DNA from: Agarivorans gilvus
GTDB taxonomy: Bacteria; Pseudomonadota; Gammaproteobacteria; Enterobacterales; Celerinatantimonadaceae
Reading direction: 5' to 3'
Assembly (NCBI RefSeq): GCF_001420915.1
Contig: NZ_CP013021.1
Location: 4,250,501 to 4,314,500 of the forward strand
DNA: 64,000 nucleotides
Shown piece after piece: positions 52,217 to 59,634 of the stretch (the stretch's first letter is position 1; each line of letters starts with the position of its first letter). A program made the position numbers and the translations under genes. Below the pieces are notes generated by a model. That model saw nothing but the letters and a program-made list of their open reading frames with translations. It was not told the DNA's origin and did no database searches.

Positions 52217-53640
52217 TTAAATTTGTCTCCTAGTAAAAACTCGATGGCTTGGTCGATGCGAATATGCGGCAGGGCTTCAAAGCTATTGGCCTGAGGCGCC
52301 TGAAAAGGACTGAACTCAAAACCTTGCTGCTGCCAAAACTCTGGCTTGGGCAGGCTGGCGGGCACTTCACCGGGAAATACCGTAGTCACTTTTTGGCTGT
52401 CGGCATCACTTTGCAATATGCCTTTTAAGGCGCTGAAAGACTGGCTATTGATTTGTACCTTACCGCTTTGAGTGGCCTTGATGGAGGCCAGCGCCATGGT
52501 TTGGGTGCTAATGCCTTCAAATTTCACATGGCGTTTGCCCTCGGCAATCAGCTGGCTCAGCAGTTGTACCAGTTTGTCGTGTTGCTCGGGAGTGACATGG
52601 TCGGCCTTGCTAGCGGCAAATACCAGTTTATCGATTTTCGGTGCAAACAGGCGGCGCAGTAGGCTGGTTTGACCGTAGTTAAAACTGTGCAGAATTTGGT
52701 TTATCGCCAATTGCATATCACAAAAACTTTGGTGGCCGCTGTTCAGCGGGCTTAAGCAATCTACCAGCACTATTTGCCGGTCAAATTTAACAAAGTGCTG
52801 GCGGTAGAACTGCTTTACAACGTGCTCTTTGTAATATTCAAAACGTTGCTCTAATAGCCCTAAATAACTGCTTTTCTGGGCTTTACGGCTGCCGCTGGGT
52901 TCGCTTAATAGAGCTGGCGGCAGCGGGAAGAATGCCAGTATTGGCGCACCGGCCAGTTCCCCCGGTAATACAAAACGCCCCGGTTGAATATGATGTAGGC
53001 CGAGTTCGTCTTTACAACGATGCAAATACTCGGTGTAGGCCTTGGCAATGTCGGCCAAGGTGTTTTCATCAGCTGGGCTATGAATATCTATATTCAGCAG
53101 TAAATCTTGCCAGTTCTTGGCTAATTCGGCCTTACGCGCAGGCTGCAAGTTGTTGGCGATATGCTCACACCACTGTTGATAAGTCATGTTTAACAGTGGT
53201 AAATCCAATAGCCATTCACCGGGGTAATCTACGATGTCTAAGTTGAGTGTGGCGGTATGGCTAAGCTTGCGCCAGATAAGCGATTGTGGGCTATAACGCA
53301 GTTTTAAGCGTAGTTCGCTCACCCCATCGGTGGGCGAAGGCCAGCGCGGCGGCTGACTTTGCAGCGCCTGCATGCCGCCAAGATAGTCGAAACTGGCTAA
53401 ATGCAAATGCGGCTGAGGCACCCGCTTGGCCCCCAAAAAGCCCTGCTTACGCGCCAGCGTCCACAGCGGCAGCTGGTGGTTCTCTGCGCCCAATAGCAGC
53501 TGATTCACCAGCGAGGTAATAAACGCCGTTTTCCCCGCACCACTTAAACCGGTAACGGCAAGGCGCAGTTGTTTGTCCATGCTGAGTTTAGCCAGCTCGT
53601 CGGCTTTAGCGCCTAAGCGCGATAATCGGGATGGGCTCAT
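52213..53640 (-). CDS. ycjX: YcjX-like P-loop GTPase/ATPase (DUF463)
   Basis: 475 residues. Walker A TGLSGAGKTAFITSLVNQLL (about 30-49), the DUF463 stretches NLDIVDYPGEWLLDLPLL (about 133-150) and RFVLPGELAGAPILAFFPLPP, RQIVLVDCLSPLNSG, and KLVFAASKADHVT as the NKxD-like base-recognition motif. A stress-linked P-loop protein that works with YcjF. First gene of the pair; the ribosome site is weak. Confidence 0.92.
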   Translation of the reverse strand: MSPSRLSRLGAKADELAKLSMDKQLRLAVTGLSGAGKTAFITSLVNQLLLGAENHQLPLWTLARKQGFLGAKRVPQPHLHLASFDYLGGMQALQSQPPRWPSPTDGVSELRLKLRYSPQSLIWRKLSHTATLNLDIVDYPGEWLLDLPLLNMTYQQWCEHIANNLQPARKAELAKNWQDLLLNIDIHSPADENTLADIAKAYTEYLHRCKDELGLHHIQPGRFVLPGELAGAPILAFFPLPPALLSEPSGSRKAQKSSYLGLLEQRFEYYKEHVVKQFYRQHFVKFDRQIVLVDCLSPLNSGHQSFCDMQLAINQILHSFNYGQTSLLRRLFAPKIDKLVFAASKADHVTPEQHDKLVQLLSQLIAEGKRHVKFEGISTQTMALASIKATQSGKVQINSQSFSALKGILQSDADSQKVTTVFPGEVPASLPKPEFWQQQGFEFSPFQAPQANSFEALPHIRIDQAIEFLLGDKFK

Positions 53641-53862
53641 AAATAGCGGCGTTTAATTAATGGGTACTGCCTACTATATCAGGGTTTACAGCCCGCTTTT
53701 CAAGCGAAGTGCTTGATATTGGTTATAGAAGTGACTTACACCGAGTTCGTGGGCAAGGACAAGCCTGAGTTGTTTGTAGTGCATAGGGGTAACTTAAGAT
53801 TGGACAGAACCTTGTTGTAGTGTAAAAACTCTATTTGGTGATATTCAGATTGGGATTTGTAG

Positions 53863-53968
53863 GTGTAACGCTAACCCACGAAGCCTACAATAGTCACCGT
53901 AAACACACCAACCGATTTGAATCAAAACCGCCAAGCGTTAACAGTCCGTCTTGAGCACCTTGTTAAGT
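53863..53968 (-). repeat. VCR-like integron attC site
   Basis: On the minus strand the site starts ACTTAACAAGGTGCTCAAGA just after the cassette gene stop and ends GGGTTAGCGTTACAC. CGGACTGTTAACGCTTGGCG inside it is nearly the Vibrio cholerae VCR arm as I remember it. The length is 106 bp, and the orientation (gene, then attC) is correct for an integron cassette. Confidence 0.7.
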
Positions 53969-53973
53969 AATTT

Positions 53974-54330
53974 TTACTTACCAGTCTTCGCATACATTTC
54001 ACATACAACTTCAACATCACGGAAATTATCAGTTCGCCAAAATGGTTGACGTTTAAACCCCTTATTCCCATTTAATTGTTTATATCCATCACATTCACGA
54101 CCAAAATACGATGTCAGAGTTGGTTCAAGCTGTTTCTCTAATGAAAGCCCACTGAGAGAAACGTCATAACCATACTGGGATGGGGATATCCATAATCTTC
54201 CATTCGCACCACTCAAACTCATGTGCTTTTTAGTTTTAACTTGTTGATTCAGAGTAATTACGACTGCTTGTCGATTTAGCTCCGATACAACTTTTTCCAA
54301 TAGAGAATATACAACCTCTACCTTGTTCAT
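53974..54330 (-). CDS. integron-cassette hypothetical protein, 118 aa
   Basis: No family is recognised. The protein starts MNKVEVVYSLLEKVVSELN, has basic and aromatic stretches (KRQPFWRTDNFRDVEV near the end) and no signal or membrane segment. ATG 54330 is chosen over an upstream ATG 54351 because GGAG precedes it. An attC site follows the stop codon closely, as in gene cassettes. Confidence 0.6.
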   Translation of the reverse strand: MNKVEVVYSLLEKVVSELNRQAVVITLNQQVKTKKHMSLSGANGRLWISPSQYGYDVSLSGLSLEKQLEPTLTSYFGRECDGYKQLNGNKGFKRQPFWRTDNFRDVEVVCEMYAKTGK

Positions 54331-54392
54331 AACCCAGGCTCCAATAATCACATAACATCTAAAAACTTGTCCCGCTTCAATTGCTTGTTAGG
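54327..54392 (-). repeat. attC-like site between the two cassettes (degenerate)
   Basis: On the minus strand GCCTAACAAGCAATTGAAGC, then GGGAC, is a classic left attC arm; the stop codon TAA of the upstream gene lies inside GCCTAAC. The right arm is poor, with GTTATGA at 54327-54333 or GTTATGT at 54350-54356 as possible recombination cores. Confidence 0.5.
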
Positions 54393-54960
54393 CATTTTTT
54401 GCTGGATTCTGCTTCCATGACGCACGAACATGTGTGCCATTGCCTTTAGGAAGATTTTTCCTTGCAATTATCTGACTTTCAAAAGAGAAGTCTTCGTTTA
54501 TTTTAACTATTAACAGTTTATTAAAGTTTCCAGAGCGCTTAACTCTTACTTCATCCACACCTTTTTCTGGAGAAATTGTTTTTATTTCAATAAAGTCATT
54601 ACCGAGTTTGCCATCAGAACCTTTGGTATGCGGTTTATGCCGCTTAATACCATAGTGAATTTCACCAAAAAGTTCTCCCAACTCACCCCAAATTTGTAGA
54701 TAACGATTCGTTAATGAATGAAATACCTCAGCATTATGAACAAGGTCTTCAAAAACCTTTATTAGTTCAGGGTTAACATTTTGATTTTCATCTGTTAACT
54801 CTGAATAATCTAATGTTTCCCATTCATCAGAACTAAAGCCAAATTCTTCAAGATTGATTGAGGTATCATATGGGTTATATCCACAAGCCGCTGCATCTGC
54901 GATTTGATCAGGACTATAACCTTCATTGTGCATATCGTGTAAGAAATCCCAGTCGCTCAT
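54388..54960 (-). CDS. integron-cassette protein with a PD-(D/E)XK-like nuclease motif
   Basis: 190 residues. The acidic N-terminus (1-70) is unfamiliar. In the C-terminal half, WGELGELFGEIHYG, GSDGKLGNDFIEIKT and FNKLLIVKINEDF give Glu97, Asp122, Glu125 and Lys127, the shape of a restriction-endonuclease-like active site (DxxExK), and resemble DUF6998-type proteins. Enzyme activity is an inference. It lies between two attC sites. A possible defence or DNA-processing cassette. Confidence 0.55.
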   Translation of the reverse strand: MSDWDFLHDMHNEGYSPDQIADAAACGYNPYDTSINLEEFGFSSDEWETLDYSELTDENQNVNPELIKVFEDLVHNAEVFHSLTNRYLQIWGELGELFGEIHYGIKRHKPHTKGSDGKLGNDFIEIKTISPEKGVDEVRVKRSGNFNKLLIVKINEDFSFESQIIARKNLPKGNGTHVRASWKQNPAKNA

Positions 54961-55634
54961 GATTGTCTCGTTTTACTGTGGATGTAAATAAAATGCCTAA
55001 CAGCTTATTAAGAGGAAAAATTCCTTGTTTAAACAAGGGTTTTTCCTCTTGTTATACATTTGATAAAGCTTAGATTATCACCTTTCCTAAGTGACATCAG
55101 CAATCTAGCTCGAAAAATAACAAAAACATCAGTACAAAAAAATGCAAGCCTTTGTGAAAAGAAGGAATCACAATTTAGATGGGAATAATTGCAGTGCTTT
55201 GTCCACAAAACTAGAAACATTAAGAGAAGATAGGTTTATTAAGAGTAGTTTTGAGGGAGAAGGGGGCCAAAAACGTTTCACATTCTGGAAAGTCAAGGTT
55301 GGCTTTTCAATCCCTTCATTATCGCCGAGCAACGCCGTTTACAAGCGATGACGCCGAGCACTGTTTGAGCGAAGCGAGTTGCGCAGGCGCGCTTGAAAAC
55401 AAGTCGCGCAGGATGAAGATAATGCAGGGCGAGCTTTCTTTTTGCTTCGTTTTTCTTTGCTCGCGAAAGAAAAATGACGTCGCCGAAGGCGAAAGCTTTT
55501 GATCTTAAAAACTTAAAGCGCCACCGTCAGCATGAAATCATCACTACCAACTCAATACCAAAACAAAACCCAAACGAACGGAACGTGAGTTTAACCGTCT
55601 CAATAATCGCACGGCTAAACCTCTTAACTCACCC
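54961..55634. other. 674-bp gene-free region: attC site, then a conserved-looking intergenic element
   Basis: Contains an attC site (54995-55057), an AT-rich unassigned stretch (55058-55310), and a segment (about 55320-55500) with GCGAGTTGCGCAGGCG, GGGCGAGCTTTC and the hairpin TTTTTCTTT/AAAGAAAAA (55450-55474). I recognise the latter style from intergenic sequence in other marine gammaproteobacteria but cannot name it. Short ORFs across it have no support. Confidence 0.45.
54995..55057 (-). repeat. highly structured attC site
   Basis: On the minus strand GTATAAC (55051-55057) and GTTAGGC (54995-55001) bound the site. AAGAGGAAAAA (55010-55020) pairs with TTTTTCCTCTT (55040-55050), and the middle is the perfect palindrome CCTTGTTTAAACAAGG (55023-55038). 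The GTTAGGC core matches the GCCTAAC arm of the next attC, as expected for one cassette's two ends. Confidence 0.65.
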
Positions 55635-56777
55635 TTAGTTCTTAGGCTTCACCAACAACAACGGAATCGCCAATGCCGATAACCCCGCCATGATTAAGAA
55701 AATTCCACTACCTATGCTTTCATATAGGCTACTGCTTAAAAAGGTCAGCAGGGCGGTGCCCATGTTTAAGGCTATCGCCGAATACAGCGCCTGTAGCGGA
55801 ATCGCCTGATGCTTCGGCGCCTCGGTGGCGATGTATTTAATCGCCGCTAGCTGGGTAAGAGCGAAGGTGAGGGCATGCAAACCTTGCGATAAAGCCATCA
55901 ATGGCAGCAGTTCGGTGCTACCAAAAATGCCCCAGCGCAGTACCGCACCAAAGGCCGCTAGCAAAAACATTTGATTGGCATTCCAACGCTTAAACCATTT
56001 GCTGCCAAAAATAAGAATGCTCATTTCCAGCGCTACGCCAATCGACCATAAATAACCAATGGTGGATTCGGGGTAGTCGATGCTTTTCCAGTACAGGGTG
56101 GAGTAGGCGTAGTAGGCGGCATGCGAGCCTTGAATTAGCGCGGTTACCGCCACAAACTTAAGTGCGTAAGGTTGTTTGAGTACTGGCCATAGGCGGCTGC
56201 TGTGGGGTTCAGTGCTTTCTTCATCTTGTAGCGGAGAGGCTGGCGTTAACAGGCTTAGGCCCCACATTGCCAACAACGAGCCTAAGGTGGCATATAAGAT
56301 CAGCGAGTGAGAAAAGTGAGTTAGACCAATGCCAATTAAGGTGGATGAAATAATAAAGGCCACTGAGCCAAACACTCGGACTCGGCCATAGTCTAGCTTG
56401 AGCTGGCTGACCCATTTGGTGGCAATGGCGTCGCCTAACGGGATCAGCGTGGCAATAAAGAAGTTGGCGGCGAGGGTGAGCACGGTAAGCCAAAAGTAAC
56501 CCTTTAGCCAGCATAGGCTGGTAAGCACCATGACGCTGGCAAAGCTACACCAGCGCAGGCCAGGTAGCAGCTGGGCGGCACCCTTGATGCGGGGAATCAG
56601 TAGCACGTTACCCAAGAAACGGGCTAGCATACTACACGCTAATAAAAGGCCAATTTGGCTGGGGTTTAGCCCTTCACTTTCTAGCCATAGCGCCCAGAAG
56701 GGTAGGAAAACACCCCAAGCGAAAAATAATCCTGAAAAATATAAGCTGATCCAGCTGGCTGCCTTTGGTTTTATCAC
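55635..56777 (-). CDS. MFS transporter of the 3-phenylpropionate/nucleoside (HcaT-like) type
   Basis: 380 residues, 12 membrane helices, GTG start. SLYFSGLFFAWGVFLPFWALWLE at the N-terminus and GDAIATKWVSQLKLDYGRVRVFGSVAFI (about 113-140), then AIKYIATEAPKHQAIPLQALYSA, are typical of the HcaT/PPP family. The inner-membrane substrate is probably a small aromatic or sugar-like compound. No catabolic genes are adjacent. Confidence 0.85.
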   Translation of the reverse strand: MIKPKAASWISLYFSGLFFAWGVFLPFWALWLESEGLNPSQIGLLLACSMLARFLGNVLLIPRIKGAAQLLPGLRWCSFASVMVLTSLCWLKGYFWLTVLTLAANFFIATLIPLGDAIATKWVSQLKLDYGRVRVFGSVAFIISSTLIGIGLTHFSHSLILYATLGSLLAMWGLSLLTPASPLQDEESTEPHSSRLWPVLKQPYALKFVAVTALIQGSHAAYYAYSTLYWKSIDYPESTIGYLWSIGVALEMSILIFGSKWFKRWNANQMFLLAAFGAVLRWGIFGSTELLPLMALSQGLHALTFALTQLAAIKYIATEAPKHQAIPLQALYSAIALNMGTALLTFLSSSLYESIGSGIFLIMAGLSALAIPLLLVKPKN

Positions 56778-56949
56778 ACTACTTAACCTACTACGACATT
56801 AAGGCGGCATTATAGCGGTTCTCCATTAATAACCAAGACTTAGCACGGCCTGAAATGACTAATTTTAGATTAATTATTACTTCGCAATTATCGGGTCGAG
56901 CTGTTGCGATTTTTCGGTTACATTGTGCTTAAACCACTTCGGAGGCTTT

Positions 56950-57810
56950 ATGGACGTTGCTAGTTTGCCCTCGCATCATGAATATCAAATTATTGCTCAT
57001 GCAATGGATTATTTGCTGCAACATCAGCAGCAACAACCCGAGCTGAGTGAGCTGGCCAAGGTCATCGGTTATAGCGAAACCCATATGCAGCGTTTGTTTA
57101 GCCAATGGGTGGGCGTATCGCCAAAACGCTTCTTGCAGTACTTAACCTTGCAGCAAGCCCAGCAACAATTACAGTATTCAAGTTCGGTGCTGGATTTGTC
57201 TCAGCAACTGGGCTTATCTAGCGCTGGCCGCTTGTATGATTTGTTTGTGTCGGTGCAGGCGGTCACGCCGGGAGAGGCGAAGATGCAAGGTGAAGGCTTG
57301 GTGATTCACTATGGCTGGGGCCATACGCCCTTTGGCTGCGCCTTTATTGCCAGTACCAGCAGAGGCATTTGCCAGTTAAGCTTTTGCGAAAGTGAGCAAG
57401 CAGATAGCGCCTTGCAAGAGCTTAAACTGGCATGGCCCAAGGCCGAGTTGCTTGCCGATCAGAGCCAGGCTCAAAGCTTACTTAAGCAAGTGTTTAGTCA
57501 GCAACAGCTGCCAGCCAAACCCCTATCGTTGTGGCTAAAAGGCACTAATTTTCAGCTTCAGGTATGGCAGGCCTTGTTAAATATTCCCTATGGCCATGTA
57601 TGTTCTTATCAATTTTTGGCCGAACATGTTAGCTCGGCTAAGGCCACTCGGGCGGTGGCTAGCGCAGTGGCGAAAAACCCCATCGCTTATATTATTCCTT
57701 GCCATCGAGTGATCCGCAGTAACGGCGCGCTGGGCGGTTATCGCTGGGGCTTGTCACGTAAACAATTGATGATGGGACGCGAAGCCCAATTAAAGCAGAG
57801 GGAAGAATGA
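56950..57810 (+). CDS. AraC-type DNA-binding domain fused to O6-methylguanine-DNA methyltransferase (Ada-like)
   Basis: 286 residues from ATG 56950 (GGAGG at 56941-56945). The N-terminal helix-turn-helix (LSELAKVIGYSETHMQRLFSQWVGVSPKRF) is joined to a methyltransferase domain (about 115-280) with IIPCHRVIRSNG around the acceptor Cys and GGYRWGLSRK at the end. The N-terminal Ada zinc domain that repairs methylphosphotriesters is absent. It removes alkyl groups from DNA and may regulate its own operon. The next gene overlaps by 4 bp. Confidence 0.92.
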   Translation: MDVASLPSHHEYQIIAHAMDYLLQHQQQQPELSELAKVIGYSETHMQRLFSQWVGVSPKRFLQYLTLQQAQQQLQYSSSVLDLSQQLGLSSAGRLYDLFVSVQAVTPGEAKMQGEGLVIHYGWGHTPFGCAFIASTSRGICQLSFCESEQADSALQELKLAWPKAELLADQSQAQSLLKQVFSQQQLPAKPLSLWLKGTNFQLQVWQALLNIPYGHVCSYQFLAEHVSSAKATRAVASAVAKNPIAYIIPCHRVIRSNGALGGYRWGLSRKQLMMGREAQLKQREE

Positions 57811-58289
57811 GTAGCGTGAGTTTACAAGCCTTGGATGAGGCTGACATACCCGCCTTAATGGCGCTAAGCCTTGCCCCAGAGCAAAGCGCATTTGTTAAGC
57901 CCATAAGCGAGATTTTGGCGGCTATTAGCCCTGCGCAACGCGCTTATGTAATACGTTGCCGGCAGCAACTGGTGGGCTTTTTCATCATTGATAGCGATTA
58001 CCCTTATGCTCGCGAGCTCGACTTACATGATGTGGCGTTATTACGTTCGTTCTATATTGGCCAAGCCTATCAGGGGCGTGGTTACGCTAAACAAGCCTTG
58101 GCGCAGCTGCCTGCTGTGTTAGCCTTACAAGGTGGTTTTAAACGTTTTAAACATCTAGCGCTTACTGTTAACTGCCGAAATAAGGCGGCTCAAGGTTTAT
58201 ATTTAGCGACAGATTTTAGCGATAGTGGGGTATTGTATTTGGGCGGCCCGGCTGGACCTCAGCATATTTATGTTAAAACTTTAGCTTGA
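57807..58289 (+). CDS. GNAT-family N-acetyltransferase
   Basis: 160 residues. LRSFYIGQAYQGRGYAKQAL (about 71-90) is the acetyl-CoA binding loop, and NCRNKAAQGLYLATDFSDSG the final GNAT strand. Starts within the stop of the Ada-like gene (ATGA), so the two are translated together. Possibly a spermidine/ribosomal-protein-like acetyltransferase; substrate unknown. Confidence 0.88.
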   Translation: MSSVSLQALDEADIPALMALSLAPEQSAFVKPISEILAAISPAQRAYVIRCRQQLVGFFIIDSDYPYARELDLHDVALLRSFYIGQAYQGRGYAKQALAQLPAVLALQGGFKRFKHLALTVNCRNKAAQGLYLATDFSDSGVLYLGGPAGPQHIYVKTLA

Positions 58290-58312
58290 GGGGCTAGAAC
58301 AGGAGGAGAATG

Positions 58313-58337
58313 GAAGCATAACCTAAGATTATGCTTC
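58313..58337. terminator. hairpin between the GNAT gene and the cold-shock gene
   Basis: GAAGCATAA (58313-58321) pairs perfectly with TTATGCTTC (58329-58337) across a 7-nt loop. No T tract; tentative. Confidence 0.35.
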
Positions 58338-58348
58338 ACAATTTGAAG

Positions 58349-58555
58349 TTAGATAACTTCAACATTGGCCGCTTGTGGGCCTTTTTGACCGTCTTCAACG
58401 TCAAACGCGACTTTCTGGCCTTCTTCAAGTGATTTAAACCCAGTACCTAGAATTGCACGAAAGTGAACAAACACATCAGCGCCAGATTCCTGAGAAATAA
58501 AACCAAAACCTTTTTTTTCGTTAAACCACTTAACGGTACCAGTGCTTTTAGACAT
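58349..58555 (-). CDS. cold-shock protein of the CspA family
   Basis: 68 residues, a single cold-shock domain: GTVKWFNEKKGFGFISQES (RNP1) and DVFVHFRAI (RNP2), with VAFDVEDGQKGPQAANVEVI at the end. It binds single-stranded RNA and DNA as a chaperone. AGGAGACAC precedes the ATG. The 254-bp gap upstream probably includes a long 5' leader, as is usual for csp genes, though I did not define a cold box. Confidence 0.95.
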   Translation of the reverse strand: MSKSTGTVKWFNEKKGFGFISQESGADVFVHFRAILGTGFKSLEEGQKVAFDVEDGQKGPQAANVEVI

Positions 58556-58809
58556 TGTGTCTCCTGAAACGATTGAAATATTACTCTAATTTAATTTGCT
58601 TGGCTTTTTGCAGGGCTTGGTAATTTGGATAAACTATGCGCTGTCTTTTTTCAAGCGGACACATCATAACAACAACTTAGGGCTCGGCATAGCGACAGCA
58701 AGCCGCAAATAAGCTTTTGCTTGATAACGTTTTCAATGTCGTGATGCAGTTCACGAAAGATTCGCTTAAAAACATTCTTCAACATCGATAGTTGTGTGAT
58801 CTGTGTCAT
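58556..58809. promoter_or_regulatory. leader and promoter region of the cold-shock gene
   Basis: AT-rich and gene-free. It lies between the DTW gene end and csp start. It should contain the csp promoter and long leader. No individual motif can be assigned firmly. Confidence 0.4.
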
Positions 58810-59487
58810 TTAATGGCTTCTTCCCGCCAAGGTTTGCTGGGTGAATTGCCGAAAACGTTGCTCCAATAATAGTGCGTTGTTAGTTTCGCCACTCATGGCT
58901 AGCAGTTGTGCGGCCACTTCTGCGGTCGCCCACTGGCCTTTAATGGGTCGTGAACGCAAGCCATATTGCGAAGCTTGGTCTGCGGCAACCGATATTACTG
59001 GAAACTTATCTAGCCAGGGGCTTTGGTGGAACATTTTTCGCGCCTCTCGCCAGCTGCCATCCAGCAGTATAAATAAGGGCTTTTTGCCGTGCGCTAATTC
59101 CACCTTATGTTTTACTCGTTCACTGGGGCTAAAGGCAGCGGGAAACACCACGTAGGGTTGCCACTGGTCTTGTTGGCAAAGCGCCAGTAGCTCTGTATTT
59201 GGCTCGGTGCGGCTCCATATGTAGGCGTAGGTATCGGGGATTAAATCGGCAACAAAGCGGCCGGTATTGCTGGGGCGTAGTACTTCCATGTTGTGCATCA
59301 ATAACACAAAACCACAAGCACTGTTTTGCAGTATTGCTTGCTCACAAAAGCAGTGTTGTTGAGGCATTTGGCAGCGGCTACAGCGAGCACGGCGGGCGCC
59401 TCGCCCCTTAAACTCAGTGGTGGCAGCGGCTTTGCGCTGGGCATAAAGTTGTAAAAAACGGTTCACAAGAGGGATCTGTAAGGACAA
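58810..59487 (-). CDS. DTW-domain tRNA-uridine aminocarboxypropyltransferase
   Basis: 225 residues, TTG start at 59487 (a GTG at 59466 is possible). The N-terminal zinc motif is RCSRCQMPQQHCFCEQ, and the conserved DTW segment is ILLDGSWREARKM (about 162-174), followed by SRPIKGQWATAEVAAQLL. Such enzymes add an acp group to uridine in tRNA using SAM; TapT is the studied example. Single gene. Confidence 0.88.
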   Translation of the reverse strand: MSLQIPLVNRFLQLYAQRKAAATTEFKGRGARRARCSRCQMPQQHCFCEQAILQNSACGFVLLMHNMEVLRPSNTGRFVADLIPDTYAYIWSRTEPNTELLALCQQDQWQPYVVFPAAFSPSERVKHKVELAHGKKPLFILLDGSWREARKMFHQSPWLDKFPVISVAADQASQYGLRSRPIKGQWATAEVAAQLLAMSGETNNALLLEQRFRQFTQQTLAGRSH

Positions 59488-59634
59488 AACGCCAGTATAA
59501 CCAAGCGCTGGGGGGAAGACTATCTTTGCTCTACACCTGCTATGCAGCTAAACCCTGTTGTTGCTGCCTAGCTGGCAGCGTTAGCCTAGGCTTAACGCGC
59601 GCGAATAAATTGAATAGCCCTTAGCCATTGCTGA

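Noticed and set aside
55142..55502. Short + strand ORFs after the cassettes
   Set aside because: They run across the hairpin-rich intergenic element and match no protein pattern.
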